Below, piece by piece: positions 7,103 through 13,916 of a stretch of 13,916 nucleotides of DNA. The notes under the pieces were generated by a model. That model had not been told where the DNA came from, ran no database searches, and saw nothing but the letters and a program-made list of their open reading frames with translations. Location of the stretch: assembly GCA_937901455.1 (NCBI GenBank), contig CALDIA010000080.1, positions 1-13,916 of the forward strand, given 5' to 3'. The position numbers and the translations under genes were made by a program. The DNA comes from an uncultured Bacteroidales bacterium. GTDB lineage: Bacteria > Bacteroidota > Bacteroidia > Bacteroidales > WCHB1-69. The first letter of the stretch is position 1, and the number at the start of each line of letters is the position of its first letter.

Positions 7103-10100
7103 CAAGATGATCAACGTCTGGAACCTCAGGATACGTTGAGACTGACATATTGCTTGAACGAGTTCCCCATACATTATGAAGGCGTGAATTTTCCCACACC
7201 AGGCACCTATGTGAACTGGATTGTTGATTCTACCGGAAGCGACAGCACGGTCTATCTGTGCCAGATAGCCGCCTATCCGCAATTCGACACCACAATTACG
7301 GAGGCCTACTGCCAATATCCAATCTATTATGGCGAATATGTGATTTTGGATACCGGTATGTATAATTTTGCCTACCCGGATGTGAATGGCTGTGACAGTA
7401 TTTACCATATTCACTTCGTCTATCTGCCCAGCTACGATATGCACGATACGCTGTCGGTGACTGTCTGTTCACAAGATCTGCCGTATGTGTTGGATTCCTT
7501 GCATGTATTTGACCAGGCGGGTGTCTATGCGGTCCGCTACCCCACGATGGATGGTTGCGACAGCCTGACCCTTCACTTCACCCTCTCTGTGTTGCAAACA
7601 CAATATGATACGCTGACGTGGAATGTGTGTGAAACCAATTATCCGCTGGTGCTTGACCCAACCCTTCAAAGTGGCGGACACATTACCTGGGAACGAGTCT
7701 ATGATGCTCCTACTGCCGATCCGAGCTATTTCTATTTCCAAGGTCCCGGTGTTTACAGTGTATTGCTCGACACCACTGCGTTTTGTCCGGACGTGACCCG
7801 CATGGTGGTGGTTACCCAAGAGATGATAGATACCCTGCGCATAGAGGTATGCGATACCGAGTTGCCATACGATTTTCAAGGTGTCATGCTGATGAGCGAC
7901 ACGCTCTTCGCTGTGCCTATCCCCGATTGCGACACGAATATGCAGGTGCTCTTCATGGTGCATCCCTCCTACAATTTTGTTACTTACGACACGATTGTGA
8001 TATGCCAGAATCAGATGCCTTATGACGATCCGAATACCAATATCACCTACCTTACGCCCGGTGTGGTGGAGGTGCACACCCATTCCATGTATGGTTGCGA
8101 CAGTCTGCTTACCTACCTGACAGTGGAGGTGGCAGAAAACCCCGTTGACACGATGACGCTGACGGTGTGCGACAACCAGTATCCACTCCAATATGCCGAC
8201 TCCCTGATCAGCGAGGCTGGTGAATATGACGTGGTGGTGCCCGATACGGCAGGTGGATGCGATATTTTCCGCCATCTCTTCGTGGAGACAGCCCCCACCT
8301 ATCACGACACCTTGGAGGTGACCACCTGCTCTAACGTGCCTTTTGTGTATGCCGATTCATCTCTGATCGAGCCCGGCTACTACGATTTCCTTTTTCCGTC
8401 GGTGGATGGCTGCGACAGCATCATCACCCTGAATCTTACGTTGCTGCCCTCCTATGTGATGGACACCATATCCTTCACAGTGTGCGAGAACGATCTGCCG
8501 TTCGTGTACGATGGCATTTCGTACAACGCCACCGGCACTTATGACGTTCACTATACCACAGTGGATGGCTGCGACAGCTTGTTGCCGTTGCACTTGCACG
8601 TGAACCCAATCCTCTATAACTCTGACACCCTGTATCGTGAAATCTGCTCCAATGAGTTGCCGATAACCGCATACGGGCGCGTGCTTACGGAAGCTGGCTT
8701 GTACACGTATGTAACCACTTCCACGGTGACGGGCTGCGACTCTGTGTTCTATTATCGTTTGATTGTGCATCAGAATCCCAATGTGCAGATTCTGGGCCGC
8801 ACAGAGTTCTGTCAAGGCTCCTCTACTATTATCACAGCGTCAGGCGCTTCCACCTATGAGTGGAGCTCCGGAGAGTTGACCCGTTCCATCACCACCTCTT
8901 TTGTGGGACTCTACACGGTGACGGGGACCGATACTCATGGCTGTACTTCTACCGCCCAGGTGACTTTGACTTCCCAGCAGGTGACTGCTTCCATTTTGGG
9001 TAATCGTTTCTTCTGTGAGAACGGGAGCACCACACTGACCGCTTCGGGTAACGAACCTTACGTTTACCAATGGTATGATGGCAGCACCACACCGAGCGTG
9101 GAGATCAATGCTCCCGGTGTTTATGCCGTCACCGTGACCAATGCATTGGGCTGTACGGCTGTGATCTCTGCCAATGTGACGCAATATGCCCTCCCGAGTC
9201 CGACCATTACCGGTTCACTCTCTATCTGCCAAGGCTCCTCCACTATTCTGCGAGCCAATGGTGGTATCAGCTATCAGTGGGACGATGGCTCAACCCAGGC
9301 CCTTCTGACCGTCACGACAACCGGCACTTATACCGTGACCGTGACCGGCAACAATGGCTGTAGCGCCGTGGCTTCCACCACGGTCATTGTGAACCCGACC
9401 CCAAATCTCACGCTACTGGCCAATGAGATTCTTTGCAACGGACAGTCAGTGTCAATCTATGCTATCTCGAACCCGGGCAATACCTATAACTGGTCCACAG
9501 GCCAGAATACCTCTTTTATCACTGTGTCGCCTACATCCACCACCATGTACACTGTACTGGTGACGGACGCCAACGGATGTACCAATATGGCCAGCACCAC
9601 CATTTCGGTGACCCAAGCTCCTACCGTCTTTATTAACGGGGAAACCTCCATCTGCCAGGGCAGCACCAGTACGCTGACAGCCACTGGCGGGCACTCTTAT
9701 CTGTGGAGCAACGGGAGTACCTCCAGCGCCATTAACGTCACATCATCCGGCACCTACTCGGTGACCGCCTCCGATGTGAATGGATGCACGGGCACCACCT
9801 CTGCCACAGTCCAAGTGAGTCCATTGCCTAACGCATCTATATCTGGCAATACCGATATCTGCCAAGGCAGCTCAACCGTCTTGACCGCTCCGGAGGGCTA
9901 CTCCTACCTCTGGTCTAATAATAACACCACCCGTTCCATCACCGTGACTACCTCCGGCAATTATGCCGTGACTATCACCAATGCCAACGGCTGTTCAGCC
10001 GTGGGCACCACTACGGTGACCGTGCACGAGAAACCAACCCTGAACCTCAGTGTACAGAACACCATTTGCCAAGGAGAAACCTTTACCTACACTTTACCCC

Positions 10101-12613
10101 AATCTGAGAATGTGACTTATGCTTGGTCGAATGGAGCTGCCGGTAACGAAATTACAGTAAGCACGACCGGCACCTATTCGGTGACTGCTACCAACCAGTT
10201 TAACTGTTCTATGTCGGCATCCTCTCAGCTGACGGTTCTCCAAACACCTACAGCTGTCATTGATGGCCAGTCCACTATTTGTCAGGGACAGACTGCCCAC
10301 CTGACCGCTTCAGGCGGTTCAAGCTATGTGTGGAACGATGGTTCTACACAGAACTACCTGAATGTCACAACCTCCGGTACATACACCGTCACGGTCTCTA
10401 ACGCCAATGGCTGTACCGCCACTACTTTCGCAATGGTGACCGTGAACCCGACCCCTGCGGTGAGTCTCTATTCCACTCCAATATGCGCTGGGCAGACCTA
10501 TACCTATACGCTTCCTCAGGCTGAGAATGTGGTCTATAGTTGGTCGAATGGCGCCAACGGGTATCAATTAACCGTGGATTCAGCAGCCTTATATACAGTG
10601 ACTGCCACCAATGCTTTTGGCTGTACGGCAACCGCCGCCAACCAGTTAGTGGTTCATCCATTGCCTAATCTGCAAATCCAAGGTAATACCTCTATTTGTC
10701 GTGGTGATCCGGCAATCCTGTCCGCTTCCGGAGGCAATGCCTATTTGTGGTCGAATGGCGCCACCACGCAAGACATAGCTATGTATCCAACTGCCACCTC
10801 CTTCTATTCGGTGACGGCTACGACCATCTACGGATGTTCTGCCACTGCATCGGTGACGGTGACTGTCAAGGTACTTCCCACTATCAACTTCAGTGGCAAT
10901 ACCGCTTTCTGCGAAGGCAGTACTACTACAATTTCAGTTACTGGCGGTAATAACTATGTGTGGTCCAATGGCTCTACCAGCAGCTCCATGGTCGTGTCGA
11001 TGCCGGGCCTCTATTTCGTGACGGCCACCAACTCTTTGGGCTGTTCCCGTCGCGATTCGGTGGTGGTGACGCAATTGCCACTGCCGCAGATTACCATTTC
11101 CGGCAACGCCAATGTATGCCAAGGCGAGTCAACGGTGCTGACCGCCGACGGAGCCTCTCAGTTTGTGTGGAACACCCAGGATAACGGACCGTCTCTTTAT
11201 GTGACCCCGCAGGCCACGACCATATATACCGTGACGGGCACAAACGCCCAAGGCTGTAGCGCTTCCGCCTCCAAGACAGTCACGGTAAATGCTCTGCCGA
11301 ACGTGCAGATTTCCGGGCCGCTGGTGATTTGCCAGGGACAATCCTCCACGCTGACCGCCACAGGCGGCAATACCTACCAGTGGAGCACTGGCAGCACCGC
11401 CGCCAATATCCAAGCCTCCCAAAGTGGTAATTATACTGTGGTGGCCACCTCTGCCAACGGTTGCTCTGCCTCACAGACAGTCAACCTGACGGTGAACCCT
11501 GCCCCTGTGGTCTCCATCTCCGGTGACGCCACGCTCTGCGAAAATCAGACTCAGACACTCACCGCCCAGGGTGCCTCCTCCTACCAATGGAGCAATGGCG
11601 CCACTGCCGATCAGATTGAAATCCCCATCGGAGGCCAATATTCAGTGACCGGTACCAATGACTACGGCTGCAGCACCACTGCTTCTATTACGGTGGCTTC
11701 ACTGCCTGTGCCGTTCGTCTCTATTATCGGCCAATCCGAGTACTGCCAAGGCTCTTCCACAACACTGTACGCCTCCTCCAACGCAGCACAGTATGCATGG
11801 AGCAACGGCGCTACGACCCAATCGATCACTATTGATGCACTCCAAAGCGATCTCTATAAGCTGACGGTGACCGCCGACAACGGCTGCCAGAATGTGGACT
11901 CTGTGTTTGTGACTATGCACGAGACATATACCCAGACTTTGACGGATGAAATCTGCCAGGGACAGCCATACACCGCCAATGGCTTTAACCTGCCAGAACA
12001 GGCTGACGCCGGCACTTTCACCTATACGCAACACCTGCAGACCCAATTCGGCTGCGACAGCGTGATTACACTCACCCTTACGGTAAATCCGCTGCCTGTC
12101 ATAGTGGGCGAAATCTCCGGCTATGCCAATATCACCAACTACGGTTCTTATATGTACACCGTGACTGCTACCAATGTGAACCGCTACGAGTGGCGCGTTA
12201 CCCATCCCCAATGGACCCTGACCGACAATAATGTGAATACTGCTTTCCTGCAAATAAACTCCAATGGCACCGGTATTCTGACCGCCAAAGTGATCAACAA
12301 CTGCGGTTATACAGAAAAGTCAATCACCATATCTTGTGGCGTGGATGTCCAAGAGTACGTCAATGAGACGCAGATCCTGATATATCCAAATCCAGTGCAG
12401 AATGTGCTGACCGTGCGTGTGGACAACGCCAAGGTAGAGGTTTCCCTTGTGACGCTCATTGACCAGCAAGGACGTACCCTCCAAAACGTGCCCGTCTATG
12501 ACGGAACTGCTCAAATCAACTGCGGACAATATGCTGCTGGCACTTACTACGTGCGCTGCTTCGACGGCAACAAACAGGTTGTGGATGTCCGCAAAGTCAT
12601 CATTACTCGATAA
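7031..12613 (+). CDS. giant repeat-containing T9SS cargo protein (probable surface adhesin)
   Basis: A 1860-residue secreted protein. In order it has: a Sec signal peptide (1-24), ten N-type repeats (34-584), fifteen Ig/PKD-like repeats (585-1634), one hybrid repeat (1635-1690), a PKD-like domain (1691-1781) and a type A T9SS C-terminal sorting domain (1782-1860). Such cargo is carried across the outer membrane and usually fixed to the surface or released, so an adhesin, matrix or stalk role is likely but unproven. No enzyme domain is seen. The mature chain has 56 cysteines, two in every module, suggesting one disulfide per domain. The ATG at 7031 was chosen because it starts a classical signal peptide; a GTG at 7007 would add eight residues. 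The gene lies divergent from the ANL-like cluster and 30 nt before leuS. The Ig-like modules resemble the CHU_C-associated Ig-like type known from large Bacteroidota surface proteins. Confidence 0.9.
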   Translation: MKTLFKLSLAGILTMMLSVVNLQAQDDQRLEPQDTLRLTYCLNEFPIHYEGVNFPTPGTYVNWIVDSTGSDSTVYLCQIAAYPQFDTTITEAYCQYPIYYGEYVILDTGMYNFAYPDVNGCDSIYHIHFVYLPSYDMHDTLSVTVCSQDLPYVLDSLHVFDQAGVYAVRYPTMDGCDSLTLHFTLSVLQTQYDTLTWNVCETNYPLVLDPTLQSGGHITWERVYDAPTADPSYFYFQGPGVYSVLLDTTAFCPDVTRMVVVTQEMIDTLRIEVCDTELPYDFQGVMLMSDTLFAVPIPDCDTNMQVLFMVHPSYNFVTYDTIVICQNQMPYDDPNTNITYLTPGVVEVHTHSMYGCDSLLTYLTVEVAENPVDTMTLTVCDNQYPLQYADSLISEAGEYDVVVPDTAGGCDIFRHLFVETAPTYHDTLEVTTCSNVPFVYADSSLIEPGYYDFLFPSVDGCDSIITLNLTLLPSYVMDTISFTVCENDLPFVYDGISYNATGTYDVHYTTVDGCDSLLPLHLHVNPILYNSDTLYREICSNELPITAYGRVLTEAGLYTYVTTSTVTGCDSVFYYRLIVHQNPNVQILGRTEFCQGSSTIITASGASTYEWSSGELTRSITTSFVGLYTVTGTDTHGCTSTAQVTLTSQQVTASILGNRFFCENGSTTLTASGNEPYVYQWYDGSTTPSVEINAPGVYAVTVTNALGCTAVISANVTQYALPSPTITGSLSICQGSSTILRANGGISYQWDDGSTQALLTVTTTGTYTVTVTGNNGCSAVASTTVIVNPTPNLTLLANEILCNGQSVSIYAISNPGNTYNWSTGQNTSFITVSPTSTTMYTVLVTDANGCTNMASTTISVTQAPTVFINGETSICQGSTSTLTATGGHSYLWSNGSTSSAINVTSSGTYSVTASDVNGCTGTTSATVQVSPLPNASISGNTDICQGSSTVLTAPEGYSYLWSNNNTTRSITVTTSGNYAVTITNANGCSAVGTTTVTVHEKPTLNLSVQNTICQGETFTYTLPQSENVTYAWSNGAAGNEITVSTTGTYSVTATNQFNCSMSASSQLTVLQTPTAVIDGQSTICQGQTAHLTASGGSSYVWNDGSTQNYLNVTTSGTYTVTVSNANGCTATTFAMVTVNPTPAVSLYSTPICAGQTYTYTLPQAENVVYSWSNGANGYQLTVDSAALYTVTATNAFGCTATAANQLVVHPLPNLQIQGNTSICRGDPAILSASGGNAYLWSNGATTQDIAMYPTATSFYSVTATTIYGCSATASVTVTVKVLPTINFSGNTAFCEGSTTTISVTGGNNYVWSNGSTSSSMVVSMPGLYFVTATNSLGCSRRDSVVVTQLPLPQITISGNANVCQGESTVLTADGASQFVWNTQDNGPSLYVTPQATTIYTVTGTNAQGCSASASKTVTVNALPNVQISGPLVICQGQSSTLTATGGNTYQWSTGSTAANIQASQSGNYTVVATSANGCSASQTVNLTVNPAPVVSISGDATLCENQTQTLTAQGASSYQWSNGATADQIEIPIGGQYSVTGTNDYGCSTTASITVASLPVPFVSIIGQSEYCQGSSTTLYASSNAAQYAWSNGATTQSITIDALQSDLYKLTVTADNGCQNVDSVFVTMHETYTQTLTDEICQGQPYTANGFNLPEQADAGTFTYTQHLQTQFGCDSVITLTLTVNPLPVIVGEISGYANITNYGSYMYTVTATNVNRYEWRVTHPQWTLTDNNVNTAFLQINSNGTGILTAKVINNCGYTEKSITISCGVDVQEYVNETQILIYPNPVQNVLTVRVDNAKVEVSLVTLIDQQGRTLQNVPVYDGTAQINCGQYAAGTYYVRCFDGNKQVVDVRKVIITR
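7130..8782 (+). repeat. ten tandem N-type repeats (about 53 aa each) in the cargo protein
   Basis: Copies start at nt 7130, 7286, 7445, 7607, 7829, 7988, 8147, 8306, 8462 and 8624. Nine are 52-54 residues long; the fourth is 74 because of an insertion. The consensus is DTLxxxVCxxxLPY, about 12-15 residues, GxYxVxxPxxxGCDSLxxLxLxV, then a short linker. Copies 3, 8 and 9 are the most regular. Copies 1, 4 and 5 have lost the GCDS motif but keep a second Cys. The fold is probably beta-rich with one disulfide. Copies are diverged in DNA sequence, so they look old rather than recently expanded. Confidence 0.9.
8783..11932 (+). repeat. fifteen tandem Ig/PKD-like repeats (about 70 aa each) in the cargo protein
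   Basis: Fifteen copies of 68-73 residues fill exactly 1050 residues. The consensus is xISGNxxICQGSSTxLTATGG, then xSYxWSNGSTTxxIxVTxSGTY, then TVTxTNANGCSATASxTVTVNPLP. All copies keep a Trp in the (Y)xW(S/N/D)xG region and two cysteines, at ICQG and NGC. This matches the style of Ig-like CHU_C-associated and SprB-like modules of Bacteroidota surface proteins. Some copies share longer DNA matches around the TGCCAAGGC codons, but none is identical to its neighbour. Copy starts by residue: 585, 653, 725, 793, 866, 935, 1004, 1075, 1144, 1214, 1285, 1354, 1425, 1494, 1563. Confidence 0.9.
11933..12100 (+). repeat. hybrid repeat with N-type core and C-type linker
   Basis: Residues 1635-1690 begin QTLTDEICQGQPY, contain TFTYTQHLQTQFGCDSV and finish with VNPLPV. 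The DTL/C/GCDS framework is that of the first repeat block, separated from it by the fifteen Ig-like copies. The ICQG motif and the VNPLP linker are those of the second block. Confidence 0.75.
12101..12373 (+). other. PKD-like domain before the sorting signal
   Basis: Residues 1691-1781 contain GSYMYTVTATNVNRYEW, WTLTDNNVNTAF and a closing ILTAKVINNCGYTEKSITI strand. This is typical of the PKD-like module found directly before T9SS sorting domains. It again has two cysteines. Confidence 0.6.
12374..12610 (+). other. type A T9SS C-terminal sorting domain
   Basis: The last 79 residues start ILIYPNPVQNVLTV, the conserved YPNP motif. They continue through VTLIDQQGRTL and end AAGTYYVRCFDGNKQVVDVRKVIITR-like, in the expected order for a Por/T9SS type A sorting domain. 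The domain directs outer-membrane translocation and is normally removed by the sortase PorU. Confidence 0.93.
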
Positions 12614-12643
12614 TAACAATCAATCTTAACGATAGAAGGATAT
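12614..12643 (+). promoter_or_regulatory. short cargo-leuS gap with Shine-Dalgarno-like AGAAGGA
   Basis: The 30-base gap has no TAnnTTTG box and no hairpin. AGAAGGA lies at 12634-12640, 3 nt before the leuS ATG. The purine run is SD-like, but the spacing is tighter than usual and SD use is rare in Bacteroidota. Confidence 0.45.
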
Positions 12644-13916
12644 ATGGAATACAATTTTCAAGAAATTGAAGCCAAATGGCAGAAAATATGGAAAGAGACG
12701 AATATTTATAAGACGGATATTGATCTCCAACGCCCCAAGTACTATGTGTTGGACATGTTCCCATACCCATCGGGTGCAGGCTTGCATGTGGGACATCCAT
12801 TAGGATACATCGCCTCAGATATATATGCCAGATATAAACGACAGAAAGGCTTTAATGTATTGCATCCAATGGGGTATGATGCCTTCGGTCTTCCCGCAGA
12901 ACAATATGCTATCCAAACAGGCCAGCAGCCTGCGATTACCACCGAGCGCAATATTCAGCGCTATCGCGAACAACTCGACAAGATCGGCTTCGCCTTCGAC
13001 TGGGACCGCGAGTTCCGCACCTGCGACCCCGATTATTACAAGTGGACCCAGTGGACCTTTATCCAGATCTTTAACTCCTATTATTGTCTGAAGTCTGACA
13101 AGGCCCGCCCTATCGCAGAGTTGATAGAGCATTTCCGGACTGCCGGTACCGATGACCTGGAGGTGGCACAAACATCCCCGATGACCTTCACTTCCGAGGA
13201 GTGGAATGCCGCCACTGAAAAAGAACAACAGGAAATTCTGATGAACTATCGACTGGCCTACTTGGCCGATACGTGGGTCAACTGGTGCCCTAAGCTGGGC
13301 ACGGTACTCGCCAATGATGAGGTCGTAAACGGACTCTCCGTGCGTGGCGGCTTTCCCGTCGAACGTAAACTGATGAAGCAGTGGATTCTGCGCGTGTCAG
13401 CATACGCTGAGCGCCTCCTCAAGGGCCTTGACACGGTGGACTGGACCGATTCGCTGAAAGAGATACAGCGCAACTGGATAGGCCGTAGCGAAGGCGCCGC
13501 TGTCTGGTTTCCGCTGGCTAAACAAGGCCCTGCCGACTGGAAAACCATCTATATGGGCAACATTCAGGGCGTGGAAGACGAACCCGCTTTCGAGATCTTC
13601 ACAACCCGTCCTGACACAATCTTTGGCGTTACCTTCATGGTGCTCTGTCCCGAGCACGAGATGATACCCGCCATTACTACTCCAGCGCAAAAAGCGGAGG
13701 TGGAAGCTTATGTCACCTGGGCTAAGAACCGTTCAGAGCGCGAACGCCAAGCCGAGGTCAAGAAGGTGAGCGGTGTGTTCACCGGCGCCTTTGCCGTGAA
13801 TCCCATCACCGATGAGCATATCCCTATCTGGGTGAGCGATTATGTGCTGGCCGACTATGGTACCGGCGCCATCATGGCCGTGCCGGCCCACGATAGCCGC
13901 GACTACGCCTTCGCCA
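12644..13916 (+). CDS. leuS: leucyl-tRNA synthetase (partial, 3' end outside window)
   Basis: Class Ia synthetase that charges tRNA-Leu in the cytoplasm. The visible 424 codons hold the N-terminal Rossmann half with the HIGH signature as HVGH (48-51) inside YPSGAGLHVGHPLGY, then FGLPAEQYAIQTG. The CP1 editing domain includes TTRPDT (320-325) and GTGAIMAVPAHD (406-417), the site that clears mischarged tRNA. The KMSKS loop and anticodon domain lie beyond the window. Residues about 150-199 (KSDKARPIAELI to EQQEILMN) form an insertion that I associate with Bacteroidota LeuRS. The ATG at 12644 starts directly with MEYNFQEIEAKWQ, a normal LeuRS N-terminus. It lies 30 nt behind the cargo gene with no promoter seen between them. 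The frame is open to the window end. Confidence 0.97.
   Translation, partial: MEYNFQEIEAKWQKIWKETNIYKTDIDLQRPKYYVLDMFPYPSGAGLHVGHPLGYIASDIYARYKRQKGFNVLHPMGYDAFGLPAEQYAIQTGQQPAITTERNIQRYREQLDKIGFAFDWDREFRTCDPDYYKWTQWTFIQIFNSYYCLKSDKARPIAELIEHFRTAGTDDLEVAQTSPMTFTSEEWNAATEKEQQEILMNYRLAYLADTWVNWCPKLGTVLANDEVVNGLSVRGGFPVERKLMKQWILRVSAYAERLLKGLDTVDWTDSLKEIQRNWIGRSEGAAVWFPLAKQGPADWKTIYMGNIQGVEDEPAFEIFTTRPDTIFGVTFMVLCPEHEMIPAITTPAQKAEVEAYVTWAKNRSERERQAEVKKVSGVFTGAFAVNPITDEHIPIWVSDYVLADYGTGAIMAVPAHDSRDYAFA

Noticed and set aside
7469..8305. 278-codon open frame on the minus strand opposite the N-type repeats
   Set aside because: Antisense to a repetitive coding region. Its openness reflects the repeated codon pattern of the real gene, and its translation shows no domain.
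8783..11932. Regularly spaced similar DNA words resembling a repeat array or CRISPR
   Set aside because: Spacing is ~210 bp, in frame, with diverged copies matching protein modules; there are no short identical repeats with unique spacers.

Overview
The window looks like chromosome from an anaerobic member of the Bacteroidota, most likely order Bacteroidales. Four things support this. Three promoter-like boxes match the Bacteroidota -7 consensus TAnnTTTG exactly. Shine-Dalgarno sequences are mostly absent. A giant secreted protein ends in a type IX secretion (T9SS) sorting domain. An oxygen-sensitive 2-hydroxyacyl-CoA dehydratase-type protein is present, and the leucyl-tRNA synthetase carries an insertion I associate with this phylum. 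No IS element, CRISPR array, tRNA or rRNA was seen, and no gap between genes exceeds about 110 bases.

Layout. (1) At 84-4310 (+) is a 1408-residue fusion of two BcrA/BadF-type activase ATPase domains with a DUF2229/HgdB-like dehydratase half. One base later a 173-residue lipoprotein of unknown function follows (4312-4833). (2) On the minus strand, read from right to left, is a tight three-gene cluster: a short ANL/AMP-binding-like protein whose ATP loop is gone (6391-6924), a multi-pass membrane protein (5426-6388) and ribonuclease HII rnhB (4830-5435). The stop codons of rnhB and the lipoprotein gene overlap tail-to-tail in TTAA. (3) At 6925-7030 is a compact divergent promoter region with an outward-facing -7 box on each strand. 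(4) At 7031-12613 (+) is a 1860-residue T9SS cargo protein built from ten ~53-residue repeats, fifteen ~70-residue Ig/PKD-like repeats, one hybrid repeat, a PKD-like domain and the sorting domain. Every module has exactly two cysteines. (5) After only 30 bases, leuS begins at 12644 and runs off the window end.

Working together. The minus-strand cluster is probably one transcript, as shown by 2-nt spacing and a 10-nt overlap. The cargo gene and leuS may also share a transcript, since no promoter is visible between them. The activase/dehydratase fusion and the lipoprotein are probably co-transcribed, but nothing in the sequence ties their functions together. The most unusual items are the catalytically empty ANL-like protein and the cargo protein, where likely O-glycosylation motifs (D-S/T-A/I/L/V/M/T) are concentrated in the first repeat block.
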